A stretch of DNA of 64,000 nucleotides from Leptolyngbya boryana PCC 6306 (lineage in GTDB: Bacteria; Cyanobacteriota; Cyanobacteriia; Leptolyngbyales; Leptolyngbyaceae), in NCBI RefSeq assembly GCF_000353285.1, contig NZ_KB731324.1, positions 824,577 through 888,576 of the forward strand. The letters are read 5' to 3'. Below are positions 18,508 to 27,233 of this stretch, piece after piece. The notes under the pieces were generated by a model. That model saw only the letters and a program-made list of their open reading frames with translations. It ran no database searches and was not told where the DNA came from. The position numbers and the translations under genes were made by a program. How positions within the stretch are numbered: the first letter of the stretch is position 1; every line of letters begins with the position of its first letter.

Positions 18508-18573
18508 GAGAAAAGCTCCAATTTAGTTAGCTACAAGGTTTTTCTATGATAGGAGAGTGGGGAATTCGACTGA

Positions 18574-19194
18574 TCACTTTGAAGGATAAAATTGCTGGCG
18601 GAGGGTGTTGAGCCGTTGAGTAAATTGTTGTGCTTTACTCGAATGACCTTGAGCCGTGTAGATTGCAATGAGTTTTTCCAAAGGGGCAATCTCACTCAGA
18701 TAGGTTTTTGCAGATGTCTTTTCGAGTAGACTCAACGCACGCAGATAGACAGTTTCTGCTTTATCGTATTGTCCTTGCTCAAAGTAGAGATCTCCTAGAT
18801 CATGCAGTGCCGGAATTAAGTTTCGACTCTCTTGGCTGAACTTTGCCTCAGTTGCTTGAATCAGTTTTAAGAGCGTTGCTTCTGCTTTATCGTATTGTTT
18901 CGAGCCGCGATAAGCTTGAGACAAATGATGATAGCTTGTGACGATCGAGGGATGAGTGATCCCGAGAACAGATTCACCCGTTGCGATCGCAAATTGTGCT
19001 GTCAATACAGCCGCCTCATATTCTTTTCGCGTCAGCAGTTCCACAACTTGCTGATTGTGATCATTGACCAGATTCTCGGTAACGACCTCATACCTGGGTA
19101 GAATGCACTCCTTCGCGTGAATCGGAATTTGATGAGCTAAACCAATGACGATGCCTACGGCGATCGCAATTGTGCTTTGAATGGGATGCGTCAT
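18574..19194 (-). CDS. Exported TPR protein
   Basis: The 206-residue protein has a signal peptide (STIAIAVGIVIGLAHQIPIHA). At least three well-formed tetratricopeptide repeats follow at 42-residue spacing, in the kinesin-light-chain style: HPSIVTSYHHLSQAYRGSKQYDKAEATLLKLI, then LIPALHDLGDLYFEQGQYDKAETVYLRALSLLE. The repeats are much more regular than in the other TPR-like genes of the cluster. Its likely role is protein-protein contact outside the cytoplasm. It lies about 70 bases upstream of the small exported gene on the same strand. Confidence 0.82.
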   Translation of the reverse strand: MTHPIQSTIAIAVGIVIGLAHQIPIHAKECILPRYEVVTENLVNDHNQQVVELLTRKEYEAAVLTAQFAIATGESVLGITHPSIVTSYHHLSQAYRGSKQYDKAEATLLKLIQATEAKFSQESRNLIPALHDLGDLYFEQGQYDKAETVYLRALSLLEKTSAKTYLSEIAPLEKLIAIYTAQGHSSKAQQFTQRLNTLRQQFYPSK

Positions 19195-19327
19195 GACTGA
19201 TCACTCAACGTCTCATATAGGTTTAGGATTAACCACGATCGAGGTTATGCAATCTGCAAGAACTCAATCGTCACCCTAAACGAGAGATCGACATGTGATC
19301 AATCTCTCGATCTCTGAACGTTGAGCA

Positions 19328-20290
19328 TTATCGCCATCTTCTCTGGTGGTAGTCATTTGAACGCGAGTAATCCTCTAAACGAATGGTTCGAGTTTCGCCA
19401 TTCTTCGTTGAAGTAAAACGATAGCGTTTGCCAGGAGTCAAGCTGCTAGATGAACTGAAACGAGAACAGTCCTTGCAGGTCGTATTAAAGTAAAGCGATT
19501 GAGAGGAATCGGATTCATAGGTTCTAATGACTGCATATTCTCCTGGAGCGAGTCGATATTCTCGATGCTCAAATCGGAAGTTGAGCGTTTCTCCAGTGTC
19601 GTTGTAAACGCGGCTGACAATTTCAGGGTCATCAGGAGTCAATTCAGATTGCAAAATTCGCCCATCTTGGCATTGTCGAGCACGACGATCGCGAATATCA
19701 GCACAGACATCGAGTGAGACGGATCGATTGGCGCACACTTTGTCTCGAACCCAGGTTGCCGTCCGTTCGTCTGTGCGTACATTCGTTGTAATGTCGGAAG
19801 TAAAAGTTCCCGTTTCTAGAACTTTGTCCCGTTGCTGAATTGTGTACTCAAAGGTATTACTGCCTTCGAGTACTCCAAATTTCCGCATCTGATGTCGATT
19901 TGAGAAGATCATTTTGGCAACTTCAGAAGTCGGGCGACGTTCGTCGTATTCACGATTAGTGTAGGGATGGGGGTTAGTCGAAACGCCTGAAGTCACATTT
20001 TTGATCAAGATGCGAGTATGAGGGGCAGGCGGAGTCTTTGCAGAGATAAAGGTGCCTGTAAGGTCTGGGAAGAATGGCCCTGCAGCACATTCTCCTGTGT
20101 ACTTCACACCACTGAGCGTAATCTGATTGGGTGTGGTTTGTCCGTTAAACAGCCAACCTGTCGCGACGGGTTGAGCGATCGCAAAACTACCCGTTAAGAT
20201 CATTCCTGTTGTTAAACAAGCAATGACAGCAGGATGCAGGCGAAATGAGTGGAAAAGTTGCTGAATGCGGGATAGATTGAGCCGTTTCAT
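19328..20290 (-). CDS. Exported protein of unknown function
   Basis: The 320-residue protein has a signal peptide preceded by a basic stretch (FRLHPAVIACLTTGMILTGSFAIA-Q). The mature part looks like two beta-rich domains. The first (about 40-190) has TGTFISAKTPPAPHTRILIKN and GSNTFEYTIQQRDKVLETGTFTSD. The second (about 220-310) has VSRVYNDTGETLNFRFEHREYRLAPGEYAVI and KRYRFTSTKNGETRTIRLED. There are six or more cysteines, including CKDC, suggesting disulfides in an extracytoplasmic setting. The C-terminus is Arg/His-rich. No family was recognised. An inverted repeat at 19283-19315 just after the stop could be a weak terminator. Confidence 0.7.
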   Translation of the reverse strand: MKRLNLSRIQQLFHSFRLHPAVIACLTTGMILTGSFAIAQPVATGWLFNGQTTPNQITLSGVKYTGECAAGPFFPDLTGTFISAKTPPAPHTRILIKNVTSGVSTNPHPYTNREYDERRPTSEVAKMIFSNRHQMRKFGVLEGSNTFEYTIQQRDKVLETGTFTSDITTNVRTDERTATWVRDKVCANRSVSLDVCADIRDRRARQCQDGRILQSELTPDDPEIVSRVYNDTGETLNFRFEHREYRLAPGEYAVIRTYESDSSQSLYFNTTCKDCSRFSSSSSLTPGKRYRFTSTKNGETRTIRLEDYSRSNDYHQRRWR

Positions 20291-20333
20291 AAAGGTTCAA
20301 GAACAATGTCAAAGTTACGAAGGATGCTGAGGG

Positions 20334-20864
20334 TTACTCGATTCTGATGAACAAGTCACCTCGAACCCATCCAGAGACTTGATTGGGGAAAGTTACGCGG
20401 TACCAGAAGTAATTGCCTTCTCTAGTCATGCTTCTGTCATCGATTTCGATCACATCTCCGCCAATACCATAGTGTGCAATGCTTGATGAAATGCTAGGAG
20501 CCGATCGGACATTGATCCGGTTTTCTCGATCGCCCCGTAGCACTGCATGTCTCCAGTTACTTGGTGTGAAGCGAATCAAATCACTCCGCACCCAACCTTC
20601 TTCAGTCCCTTCGATTTCTGAGCGGACATAGTACCATTTCCAGCCATCCTTACCTTGGACAATGTTGAGGACTTCAACTGTGCCATTGGGTGCAAGAAGT
20701 TCTCGCACTGGAGCATTGAGAGATGCACCCGATCGAACATTAGCATGTGTCGTAACGATTCCAGGACGCGCCATTGCAGGCAGGGAAGTCATCAGAAGTG
20801 TGCCAAAACTGATCAGACCGAGAAGTTTTGAAACAGAAGAGAGTTTTGCGACGGGTTTCATCAT
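20334..20864 (-). CDS. Exported double SH3b-domain protein
   Basis: The 176-residue protein starts at ATG 20864, where a signal peptide begins (KLLGLISFGTLLMTSLPAMA-R). Starting at 21014 would add 50 residues that read through repeat sequence. Two bacterial SH3 domains follow: VTTHANVRSGASLNAPVRELLAPNGTVEVL...GWKWYYVRSEIEGTEEGWVRSDLI and RINVRSAPSISSSIAHYGIGGDVIEI...NYFWYRVTFPNQVSGWVRGDLF. SH3b domains bind peptidoglycan or other wall components, so it probably acts at the cell wall. There is no catalytic domain. It is separated from the next exported gene by 43 bases. Confidence 0.85.
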   Translation of the reverse strand: MMKPVAKLSSVSKLLGLISFGTLLMTSLPAMARPGIVTTHANVRSGASLNAPVRELLAPNGTVEVLNIVQGKDGWKWYYVRSEIEGTEEGWVRSDLIRFTPSNWRHAVLRGDRENRINVRSAPSISSSIAHYGIGGDVIEIDDRSMTREGNYFWYRVTFPNQVSGWVRGDLFIRIE

Positions 20865-20948
20865 TGAATTCAGAAGCTTGATGAGGGTTGATTCAGTGCT
20901 AAGTGGTATGTAAATCACCCTGAAAATTAGACCACCTGTAAATTTCGA

Positions 20949-21129
20949 GTTGATTTGTCGATCTCGCTTTCCCGCACAGGGTTTAAAACCCCGTGCTAGC
21001 TGTGCGAAGTTCACTGAAGAGACTGAATCGCCATATTCTGCTAGTCCCTTTAGGGACTTCGCACGGTTAGACCGTGATTTTCAATCACGGGCGGGCAAGC
21101 GCAATCAACGATCAACCGAAAATTTAGAG
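20949..21129. repeat. Dispersed hairpin-rich repeat, copy 2 (181 bp)
   Basis: This is the second copy of the element at 17232-17411 in the same orientation. From about 21040 to 21129 it is virtually identical (TAGTCCCTTTAGGGACTTC, then CCGTGATTTTCAATCACGG and the conserved tail). The first half has drifted, so the left CCCTAAAGGG arm is broken here. It lies upstream of the SH3b gene, as copy 1 lies upstream of a TPR-like gene. Confidence 0.85.
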
Positions 21130-21293
21130 GTGGAAATTAGATACAACTACAGCAGCAATTTCGGATTTTCGGAATTTTTTCTCAGTAGAGAGGTGAAGTG
21201 TAGTTGGAAGATAGTTGCTCTCGTTTGCGTCCTGCCCTAAATTGATTCCGGGGCAGGTGAGCAACGAAGCGAGAGAACTCGCCGAACTGATGT

Positions 21294-23087
21294 TTAATTT
21301 TTTTGTGCCTGCTGCTTTTGAATTGCAAGCTCTGAGATGACAGCAACTTTCGCGAGATCCTCAGAAATCTCTTCTGCGGCTTGACGTGCTTTCACCGACT
21401 GTCCTGACCGAGCAAACCCATAAGCAATGCTAGTCAAAAGACGATCTCGCTGAGGAGGCAAATCCCAAAGGCTGCTTTTTTTTAGGAATAATGCTACTTC
21501 TAGCGATCGATCAAGTTGTCCAAGTTTGACCTGTTGCGCAGCGATCGCTAACAGAAGAGGATGTCGATTTCTATCCTCTTTCAGTTTAAGAGAGAGTTGT
21601 AGAGCTGGCTCAACTTGTTTCAGCTCCACAAATTGCATCGCAGTCTCAACTAAAATTTGTGTCTGTGCATCTGATTGTTCGTCTAGTTTAGCAATCAAAT
21701 TGAGGGCACGATCGCGTTGTCCAATTGCGACTAGCTCAGGTGCAGATTCAGGAGTCAACGCGGGGATCAATTTCTCAAACAAGGCATCTGCTTGAGCCGT
21801 GAGTCCAATTTTTTGCAAACGCTCAACGATCGCGAGTTTCGTTCTCGTTTTCATGGTGGCATCCGAAACAGAGCTTGCGACTTGCAGAGCTTTGTCGAGT
21901 TGTCTCGTGTGAGCTAATTGAGCCGCAATTTCTTTACGAGCAATATCTTGCCGAGCAGGAGCACCTGCGAGTAACTGTGTCACTTGCAAAGCTGCTTCAA
22001 ATTGTCGATTTTTAGCCAGTTTAAGGGCAATTTTTTGCAAGTTCTCCTGCCCCATTTCGACTAACAATTGTGGATAGATGGACATTCGAGTGTCATCTTT
22101 GATCCTGGAGAGTGTCGAGAGTTCAGTTGTGATCGATAAAGCAAGTGGGATTTCTCCTAAATCAATCAGTTTCTCGGCAAGCTCATGCCAAGTCATTAAT
22201 CGCTCGACTGGATCGCCTGAAACATTCGGTGCTTGGGGCATTCGTTTAGCACTATTCCAAGTTTGTTGAAGTTGCCCAACCGTTCTAAGGTTGCTCAGAA
22301 TCCCCAAGTAAGCCCAAGCTTGATAATACTGGGCTGAATCTCCTGATGCTGAGTTACAGCCCCATATCGTTTCAGCAACTTGTAATGCTTGATCTAACTC
22401 TGAGACTAAGCTCAAGCTTTTGGCAATGTCTGAGAAAACTGCAAACTTCTCATTTCCACAACTGCCATTCGATTCATAGGCATAGTCTTCTGTGTCGCCT
22501 TTTACTGATCGCACAGCTTCACTCAATAGTTCTCTAGCTTGTTGAGTTTTGCCTTGATGCGCGATCGCGACTGCAATTTTGTTGAGCGCTTGCCCTTTCC
22601 GCAGTTTTAAAGAAATCTTAGTTCTGACAAACTGGAGGGCACGCTCAACCTGCCCGGCTTCTGCAAGTTGAGCGCTGATGATGGCTAAATCTTCCTGTTG
22701 TCGCTCTTTGCCATATTCATCTGTGGCTCGCTCTGAAGCGTGAGCAAGTGCAAGTTGAATCACACGTTCAATCAACTGCTGGGATCTTGAAGTTTGGTTG
22801 GCTTCGCGAAGCTTACGAGCAATGGTGAGCAAAGCTTGACTCCGCTCTGTGAGCGGTTGTATCGTTTCTGCGATCTGAAGTGCTCTCTCAAATAGTGCTT
22901 CAGCAGGTTGAGGATTTGGACTTGCAGCGACTTGAGTTCCAAGCGCTGCTAATGATTCAGATAGAGCCTGTGAGGAGAGATCAGGATTAACCTGAACTGC
23001 GAGAGTGCCTTGAGCAGGCTGACTAAATCTAAACAGCAAAAGTAGGGCAAGTGGAAAATGGATGGCTGATTTTGAGAAAGCTAACAT
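21294..23087 (-). CDS. Large exported TPR-like repeat protein
   Basis: The protein of about 597 residues has a signal peptide (AIHFPLALLLLFRFSQPAQG). Helical repeats follow along the whole length: PAEALFERALQIAETIQPL, AGQVERALQFVRTKI, LVSELDQALQVAETIWG, NRQFEAALQVTQLLAG, TRQLDKALQVASSV, LGQLDRSLEVALFLKKS. The recurring QAL(Q/E)VA helix at 33-40 residue spacing marks it as a diverged TPR protein. It is the largest of this type after 15265. I chose ATG 23087; a GTG at 23096 adds three residues. No enzymatic domain is seen. Its probable role is a periplasmic scaffold. Confidence 0.75.
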   Translation of the reverse strand: MLAFSKSAIHFPLALLLLFRFSQPAQGTLAVQVNPDLSSQALSESLAALGTQVAASPNPQPAEALFERALQIAETIQPLTERSQALLTIARKLREANQTSRSQQLIERVIQLALAHASERATDEYGKERQQEDLAIISAQLAEAGQVERALQFVRTKISLKLRKGQALNKIAVAIAHQGKTQQARELLSEAVRSVKGDTEDYAYESNGSCGNEKFAVFSDIAKSLSLVSELDQALQVAETIWGCNSASGDSAQYYQAWAYLGILSNLRTVGQLQQTWNSAKRMPQAPNVSGDPVERLMTWHELAEKLIDLGEIPLALSITTELSTLSRIKDDTRMSIYPQLLVEMGQENLQKIALKLAKNRQFEAALQVTQLLAGAPARQDIARKEIAAQLAHTRQLDKALQVASSVSDATMKTRTKLAIVERLQKIGLTAQADALFEKLIPALTPESAPELVAIGQRDRALNLIAKLDEQSDAQTQILVETAMQFVELKQVEPALQLSLKLKEDRNRHPLLLAIAAQQVKLGQLDRSLEVALFLKKSSLWDLPPQRDRLLTSIAYGFARSGQSVKARQAAEEISEDLAKVAVISELAIQKQQAQKN

Positions 23088-23161
23088 CGTTATCACTTTT
23101 AGTGTGTAAATTTAAGTCTGACATCAATGATCTTCTAATCTTTAATCAAATCGCAGAGAAC

Positions 23162-24085
23162 TCAAAACCGCACAGCTTCCGAGCCAGAACCGCATTCAAT
23201 CGCCGGAAAGGCTCTGTTAATATGATGAATGACAGGTGTCGCAGGTGCGATCGTAGAAGGGCGAAACGATTGGCAAAGATTTGCAATCGCAAGGGTTTGT
23301 GTTGTCTTGTCTTCCCGAAAAGTTTGAGTAATTGTAATTCCAATGTAACTTCTCAAGCCTGCTTTTTTCGGACGAGCAATGAGAGTTAATCGGTCATTTT
23401 TCACAGTCATCTCAAAGCGATAGTTCTGTGTAGCAGTATGACCTAACCCAAGTTGGGTCAACGTTATTGGAAACTGACCTGTTTCAAGTCGATAGATTGA
23501 GGCAGACCGAACTAAAGTAGTCATGACAAACTTTCCTTCACCCTCGTTGGATTGTTCTGCTTGGATCAATTGAGTGGCAACGGCTCCTTCACCTTGAAAC
23601 GCAGCAACCATATGGTCTGAAACTCTGCTCAAATTCAACTCATCTAAAAACTCTTTTGGACGATCGCCGTTTAGACGAGTACCAGAGAGTTGAATTTTCA
23701 AATTTTGCGGTGTTGTGAATTGTGCGATCGTCGGCACAGTCGTATTCGCCCCCATTGGCTTAAAGTCTAGGTCTAGGTATATTGGTTTCGGTTGTGGATT
23801 CAAGCTGTAATCAAATGTGAATCCTTGCAAGCCCTCTGAAGGAGCAGTGAGAATGATTGCTTTCCCCATAGGTGTGAAGCGAAGCGTCACCGGAGTCGCT
23901 TCGCCAGTCCTTCCCAATATTCCTGTGCTGTCAATCCCCTCCCAGCGTCCGATGATTTGTTGACTATTCAAAGATTGTCCACGAGTTTCGGCACTCCTAC
24001 CTTTTATCCCTCCAAATACCGAGATTGCTGTACAAACGCTCATGATGAGAAGCATTGCAATCGGTTTGTTCCTTTGATGCGGCAT
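23162..24085 (-). CDS. Type IV pilin-like G/H family protein
   Basis: The 307-residue protein has a signal-peptide-like N-terminus (IAMLLIMSVCTAISVFGGIKG). The N-terminal domain is a lipocalin-like 'IIGRWEG...VTLRFTPMGKAIIL' module common in these cyanobacterial proteins. The C-terminal part matches the pilin-like G/H pattern: IYRLETGQFPITLTQLGLG, YRFEMTVKND, LRSYIGITITQTF and NLCQS near residues 195-285. Proteins of this family lack the prepilin cleavage motif at the start and are not structural pilins; their role is unclear. The gene is divergent from TPR-CHAT with about 320 bases between the two start codons. Confidence 0.75.
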   Translation of the reverse strand: MPHQRNKPIAMLLIMSVCTAISVFGGIKGRSAETRGQSLNSQQIIGRWEGIDSTGILGRTGEATPVTLRFTPMGKAIILTAPSEGLQGFTFDYSLNPQPKPIYLDLDFKPMGANTTVPTIAQFTTPQNLKIQLSGTRLNGDRPKEFLDELNLSRVSDHMVAAFQGEGAVATQLIQAEQSNEGEGKFVMTTLVRSASIYRLETGQFPITLTQLGLGHTATQNYRFEMTVKNDRLTLIARPKKAGLRSYIGITITQTFREDKTTQTLAIANLCQSFRPSTIAPATPVIHHINRAFPAIECGSGSEAVRF

Positions 24086-24306
24086 AGTAAAGGCTCTCCA
24101 AATAAAAATTGCGATGTAATTGATTCAATGTGTTTGCAGGCAACTCCTTTTGCACGATCGTGTTTCTTGAATTTGAGCCAGTTGTCTACTCGCTTGCTGA
24201 AATCTATGCAGTTTTTTAGAGTCCCATCTTTGCGAGGATATGCAACTGTAAGCGGAATATATTGAGTACACAGTTGATGTGCTGAAACAGACAGAAGCAT
24301 TTTGGC

Positions 24307-24330
24307 AAATTTACGGAATTCCGCAAATTT
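24307..24330. promoter_or_regulatory. 24-bp near-perfect palindrome upstream of the TPR-CHAT gene
   Basis: The sequence is AAATTT-A-CGGAATTCCG-C-AAATTT; 22 of 24 positions obey dyad symmetry. The core (24314-24323) is identical to that at 8026-8035, and the common stretch is TTACGGAATTCCG. The distance to the start codon (83 nt) also matches the other site (87 nt). It is a likely operator, inferred from symmetry and recurrence. Confidence 0.5.
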
Positions 24331-24406
24331 AGCGAGAAGAATGAAAAATAAAAAACCGCAAATAGATTCTCTTTTAAGATGGACTCCGGACGATCAAGGA
24401 CTCATG

Positions 24407-27151
24407 ATGCAACGCTCTCTCAAACTTCTCGCGATCGCGCTTCTCTGTATCGGCACAAATCCATCATTCGCGCTGGCTCAAACGATTGCTCAAGTACAAC
24501 CGAGTCAGCGCAAATTAGCAGCCGATCGCTTAGCAAAACAAGGACATCAGCAGTACAAATCTGAGCAGCATGAAGCTGCGATTGCCTCTTGGGAAGCAGC
24601 ACTCAAAATTTATCGAGAAATTGGCGATCGACAAAATGAAGCAGAGCTTTTGAATGATCAAGGACGCTCTTATACACTGCTATCTCGTTATGCAGAAGGA
24701 ATTCGTGCCTTTGATCAAGCACTCTCGATTTTTCAACAACTCAATCGGCGCAAGGATGCCGCAGTCGTTCTCATGAATCGAGGAAGTGCCTACTCTATGA
24801 TCTCTCGTCATGAAGATTCGCTGCGATCGTTTGATGAAGCACTACCCATTGCTCGTGAAACGAACGATCGCGATCTTGAAGCAAAAATCCTGCTGAATCG
24901 CAGTATCACTTATGCTTACCTTTCTCGCAATGACGAGGCGATCGCAGGTTTCGGTGCTGCCTTCGCAGTTTTCCAAGCGCTCAAGGACTGGGATAATGCA
25001 GCTTCAGCGTTGATGAATCGAGGAATTGTCTATCGTTTTCTCTCTCGTTACGATGACGCGATCGCAGCTTTCAATCAAGCCTTACCGATCTTTCGAGAAC
25101 TTAAAAATCGTCGTGCTGAAGCTTCAGCATTATCTAGCTTGGGAGATACGTACCGTTTTCTCTCCCGATTTGAGGAAGCTTTAACCGTCTTCGATCAAGC
25201 TTTACCGATCTTGATCGCCATCAAAGACCGAAAAGGAGAAGCAGGGGTCTTGATGAATCGGGGAGTGGTCTATGATTTGCTCGATCGCAATGATGAAGCG
25301 ATCGCAGCTTATACGGAAGCTTTGTCGATTTTTCGATCAATTCAAAATCCTCAAGGTGAAGCAGAAGCACTGAGTAACTTAGGAATTATTTATGGTGCAA
25401 TGTCTCGGCACGCTGCTTCAATTCAGGCACATACAGAAGCTCTCAAAATCTATCGAGCGATCAGAAGTCCTGATGGAGAAGCGCTAGCATTGATGAATCG
25501 TGGAATTTCCTATGTTGCAGTCTCACGCTATGAGGATGCAATTCGAGCTTACACAGAAGCTTTACCCCTTTACCGAGCACTCAAAAACCGCAACGGGGAA
25601 GCGCAAGTTTTATTAAATCAAGGCAATGCTTATCAAGCTGTGCAACGCTACGAAGATGCGATTCGCTCATACAATGAAGCATTGCCGATTTATCGATCGG
25701 TCAAAGATCGATCTGGGGAAGCACGAGCCTTATACAATCTAGGCGCTCTTTACCTCAACATTCGTCAGTTTGCTTCAGCAGAAAAATCCCTGAAAAGCGC
25801 GATCGCAGTGTTTGAATCGATTCGATTGGATCGACTGTCTGAAGCAAACAAAATCTCATTCTTTGAAACTCAAGCTGTGAGCTATCGCATCTTACAAGAG
25901 GTGATGATTGCCCAGAAGAAATTTGAAGCAGCACTAACAATCTCAGAATGGGGACGAACGAAAGCGTTAGTCGAACGGTTAAGCCAACAGTTACAGCCGA
26001 CTGCTTCACCCCCTTCAGAAGCACCGAGTGTGGATCAACTTCGACGAATTGCGCGATCGCAAAATGCCACCCTGGTTGAATATTCGCTCAATGAACGTAA
26101 GCAAGAACTTTACATTTGGGTCATTCAGCCGACGGGCACAATCGACTTTCGACAGGTGAAGCTTACAGATGTTTTACCGCAACAATGCGCTTCTATCACA
26201 CAATTGATTGGGAATAGTCGGCAATCGATCGGGGTTCGGAGTGCCCAATCAGATTGGTTAATTGTAGAAGAAACAACCCAGAAAAATCCTTGTGCTCAGT
26301 CTGATCAAGACGCAAATTTTAGAACCCTTCACCGATTGCTGATTGAACCGATCGCATCTCTACTCCCGACTGATCCAAACCAACACATTGTTTTTATTCC
26401 GGATGGAACTCTCTTCCTCGTTCCTTTCCCTGCTCTCAAAGCTGCAAACGGTCAATTCTTGATTGAACAGCATCCCATTCGGACTGCTTCTTCAATTCAA
26501 TTGCTAGATAAAACTCGTGCGCTGAACTCTCGCTCTCAAGGCAATGGTACTTTAATCGTTGGCAATCCATTGATGCCGATCGATCCAAATTCTGCACAAG
26601 CAAAACGACTCTCGAATTTACCAAATGCAGAGCAAGAAGCTATTGCAATTGCGTCTTTATTTAACACCCAAGCACTGACTGGTCAGCAAGGAACTAAAAA
26701 AACAATTCTTCAGAAAATCTCTGATGCCAAAGTCATTCATTTCGCAACTCATGGATCATTCTCCGATCGCAATGGTTTCAAAAGTTGGCTGGCCTTTGCC
26801 CCCTCTGAAAATGATAGTGGCATCTTAACTGCTGAAGAAGTCTCACACCTAAAGCTAAATGCTGATTTAGTCGTCTTAAGCGCATGTGATACTGGTCGGG
26901 GGCGCGTGACAGGAGATGGTGTGGTGGGATTATCTCGATCGTTTATTGCCGCAGGAGTGCCGAGCGTAATTGTCTCTCTCTGGGCTGTGCCTGATGCTCC
27001 GACTGCTGAACTTATGCAGGCATTCTATCAACAGCTCAACCGCAATCCTGACAAAGCACAAGCTCTGCGTCAAGCGATGTTAGCTACGCTCAAGACGCAT
27101 CCCAATCCCAAAAACTGGGCAGCCTTCACTCTCATTGGAGAAGCATGGTGA
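24407..27151 (+). CDS. Exported TPR-CHAT (caspase-fold) protein
   Basis: I chose ATG 24407 because AAGGA lies six bases before it and a signal peptide follows at once (LKLLAIALLCIGTNPSFALA-Q); the protein is then 914 residues. About eleven TPR units of 40 residues run from about 40 to 480, each with the signature EALPIYR..K.R.GEA..L.NRG. The CHAT domain occupies about 600-910. The catalytic pair is intact in HFATHGSF (His782) and LSACDTGRG (Cys827). The signal peptide means this caspase-like protease probably acts outside the cytoplasm, unlike the CHAT-CHASE2 protein at 2630. TPR-CHAT proteins elsewhere are peptidases controlled by partner proteins; the partner here is unknown. Confidence 0.9.
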   Translation: MQRSLKLLAIALLCIGTNPSFALAQTIAQVQPSQRKLAADRLAKQGHQQYKSEQHEAAIASWEAALKIYREIGDRQNEAELLNDQGRSYTLLSRYAEGIRAFDQALSIFQQLNRRKDAAVVLMNRGSAYSMISRHEDSLRSFDEALPIARETNDRDLEAKILLNRSITYAYLSRNDEAIAGFGAAFAVFQALKDWDNAASALMNRGIVYRFLSRYDDAIAAFNQALPIFRELKNRRAEASALSSLGDTYRFLSRFEEALTVFDQALPILIAIKDRKGEAGVLMNRGVVYDLLDRNDEAIAAYTEALSIFRSIQNPQGEAEALSNLGIIYGAMSRHAASIQAHTEALKIYRAIRSPDGEALALMNRGISYVAVSRYEDAIRAYTEALPLYRALKNRNGEAQVLLNQGNAYQAVQRYEDAIRSYNEALPIYRSVKDRSGEARALYNLGALYLNIRQFASAEKSLKSAIAVFESIRLDRLSEANKISFFETQAVSYRILQEVMIAQKKFEAALTISEWGRTKALVERLSQQLQPTASPPSEAPSVDQLRRIARSQNATLVEYSLNERKQELYIWVIQPTGTIDFRQVKLTDVLPQQCASITQLIGNSRQSIGVRSAQSDWLIVEETTQKNPCAQSDQDANFRTLHRLLIEPIASLLPTDPNQHIVFIPDGTLFLVPFPALKAANGQFLIEQHPIRTASSIQLLDKTRALNSRSQGNGTLIVGNPLMPIDPNSAQAKRLSNLPNAEQEAIAIASLFNTQALTGQQGTKKTILQKISDAKVIHFATHGSFSDRNGFKSWLAFAPSENDSGILTAEEVSHLKLNADLVVLSACDTGRGRVTGDGVVGLSRSFIAAGVPSVIVSLWAVPDAPTAELMQAFYQQLNRNPDKAQALRQAMLATLKTHPNPKNWAAFTLIGEAW

Positions 27152-27233
27152 AATACCTGAATCATGAATCGCTAACTTCGAGATATTGGCTAGATTTCCA
27201 AATCCTGAAGATTGTTTTGCGTTACACCAGTAG

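Noticed and set aside
17232-21129. CRISPR or IS element
   Set aside because: Only two copies, 3.5 kb apart, with no spacers, no ORF and no transposase. Called a dispersed non-coding repeat instead.
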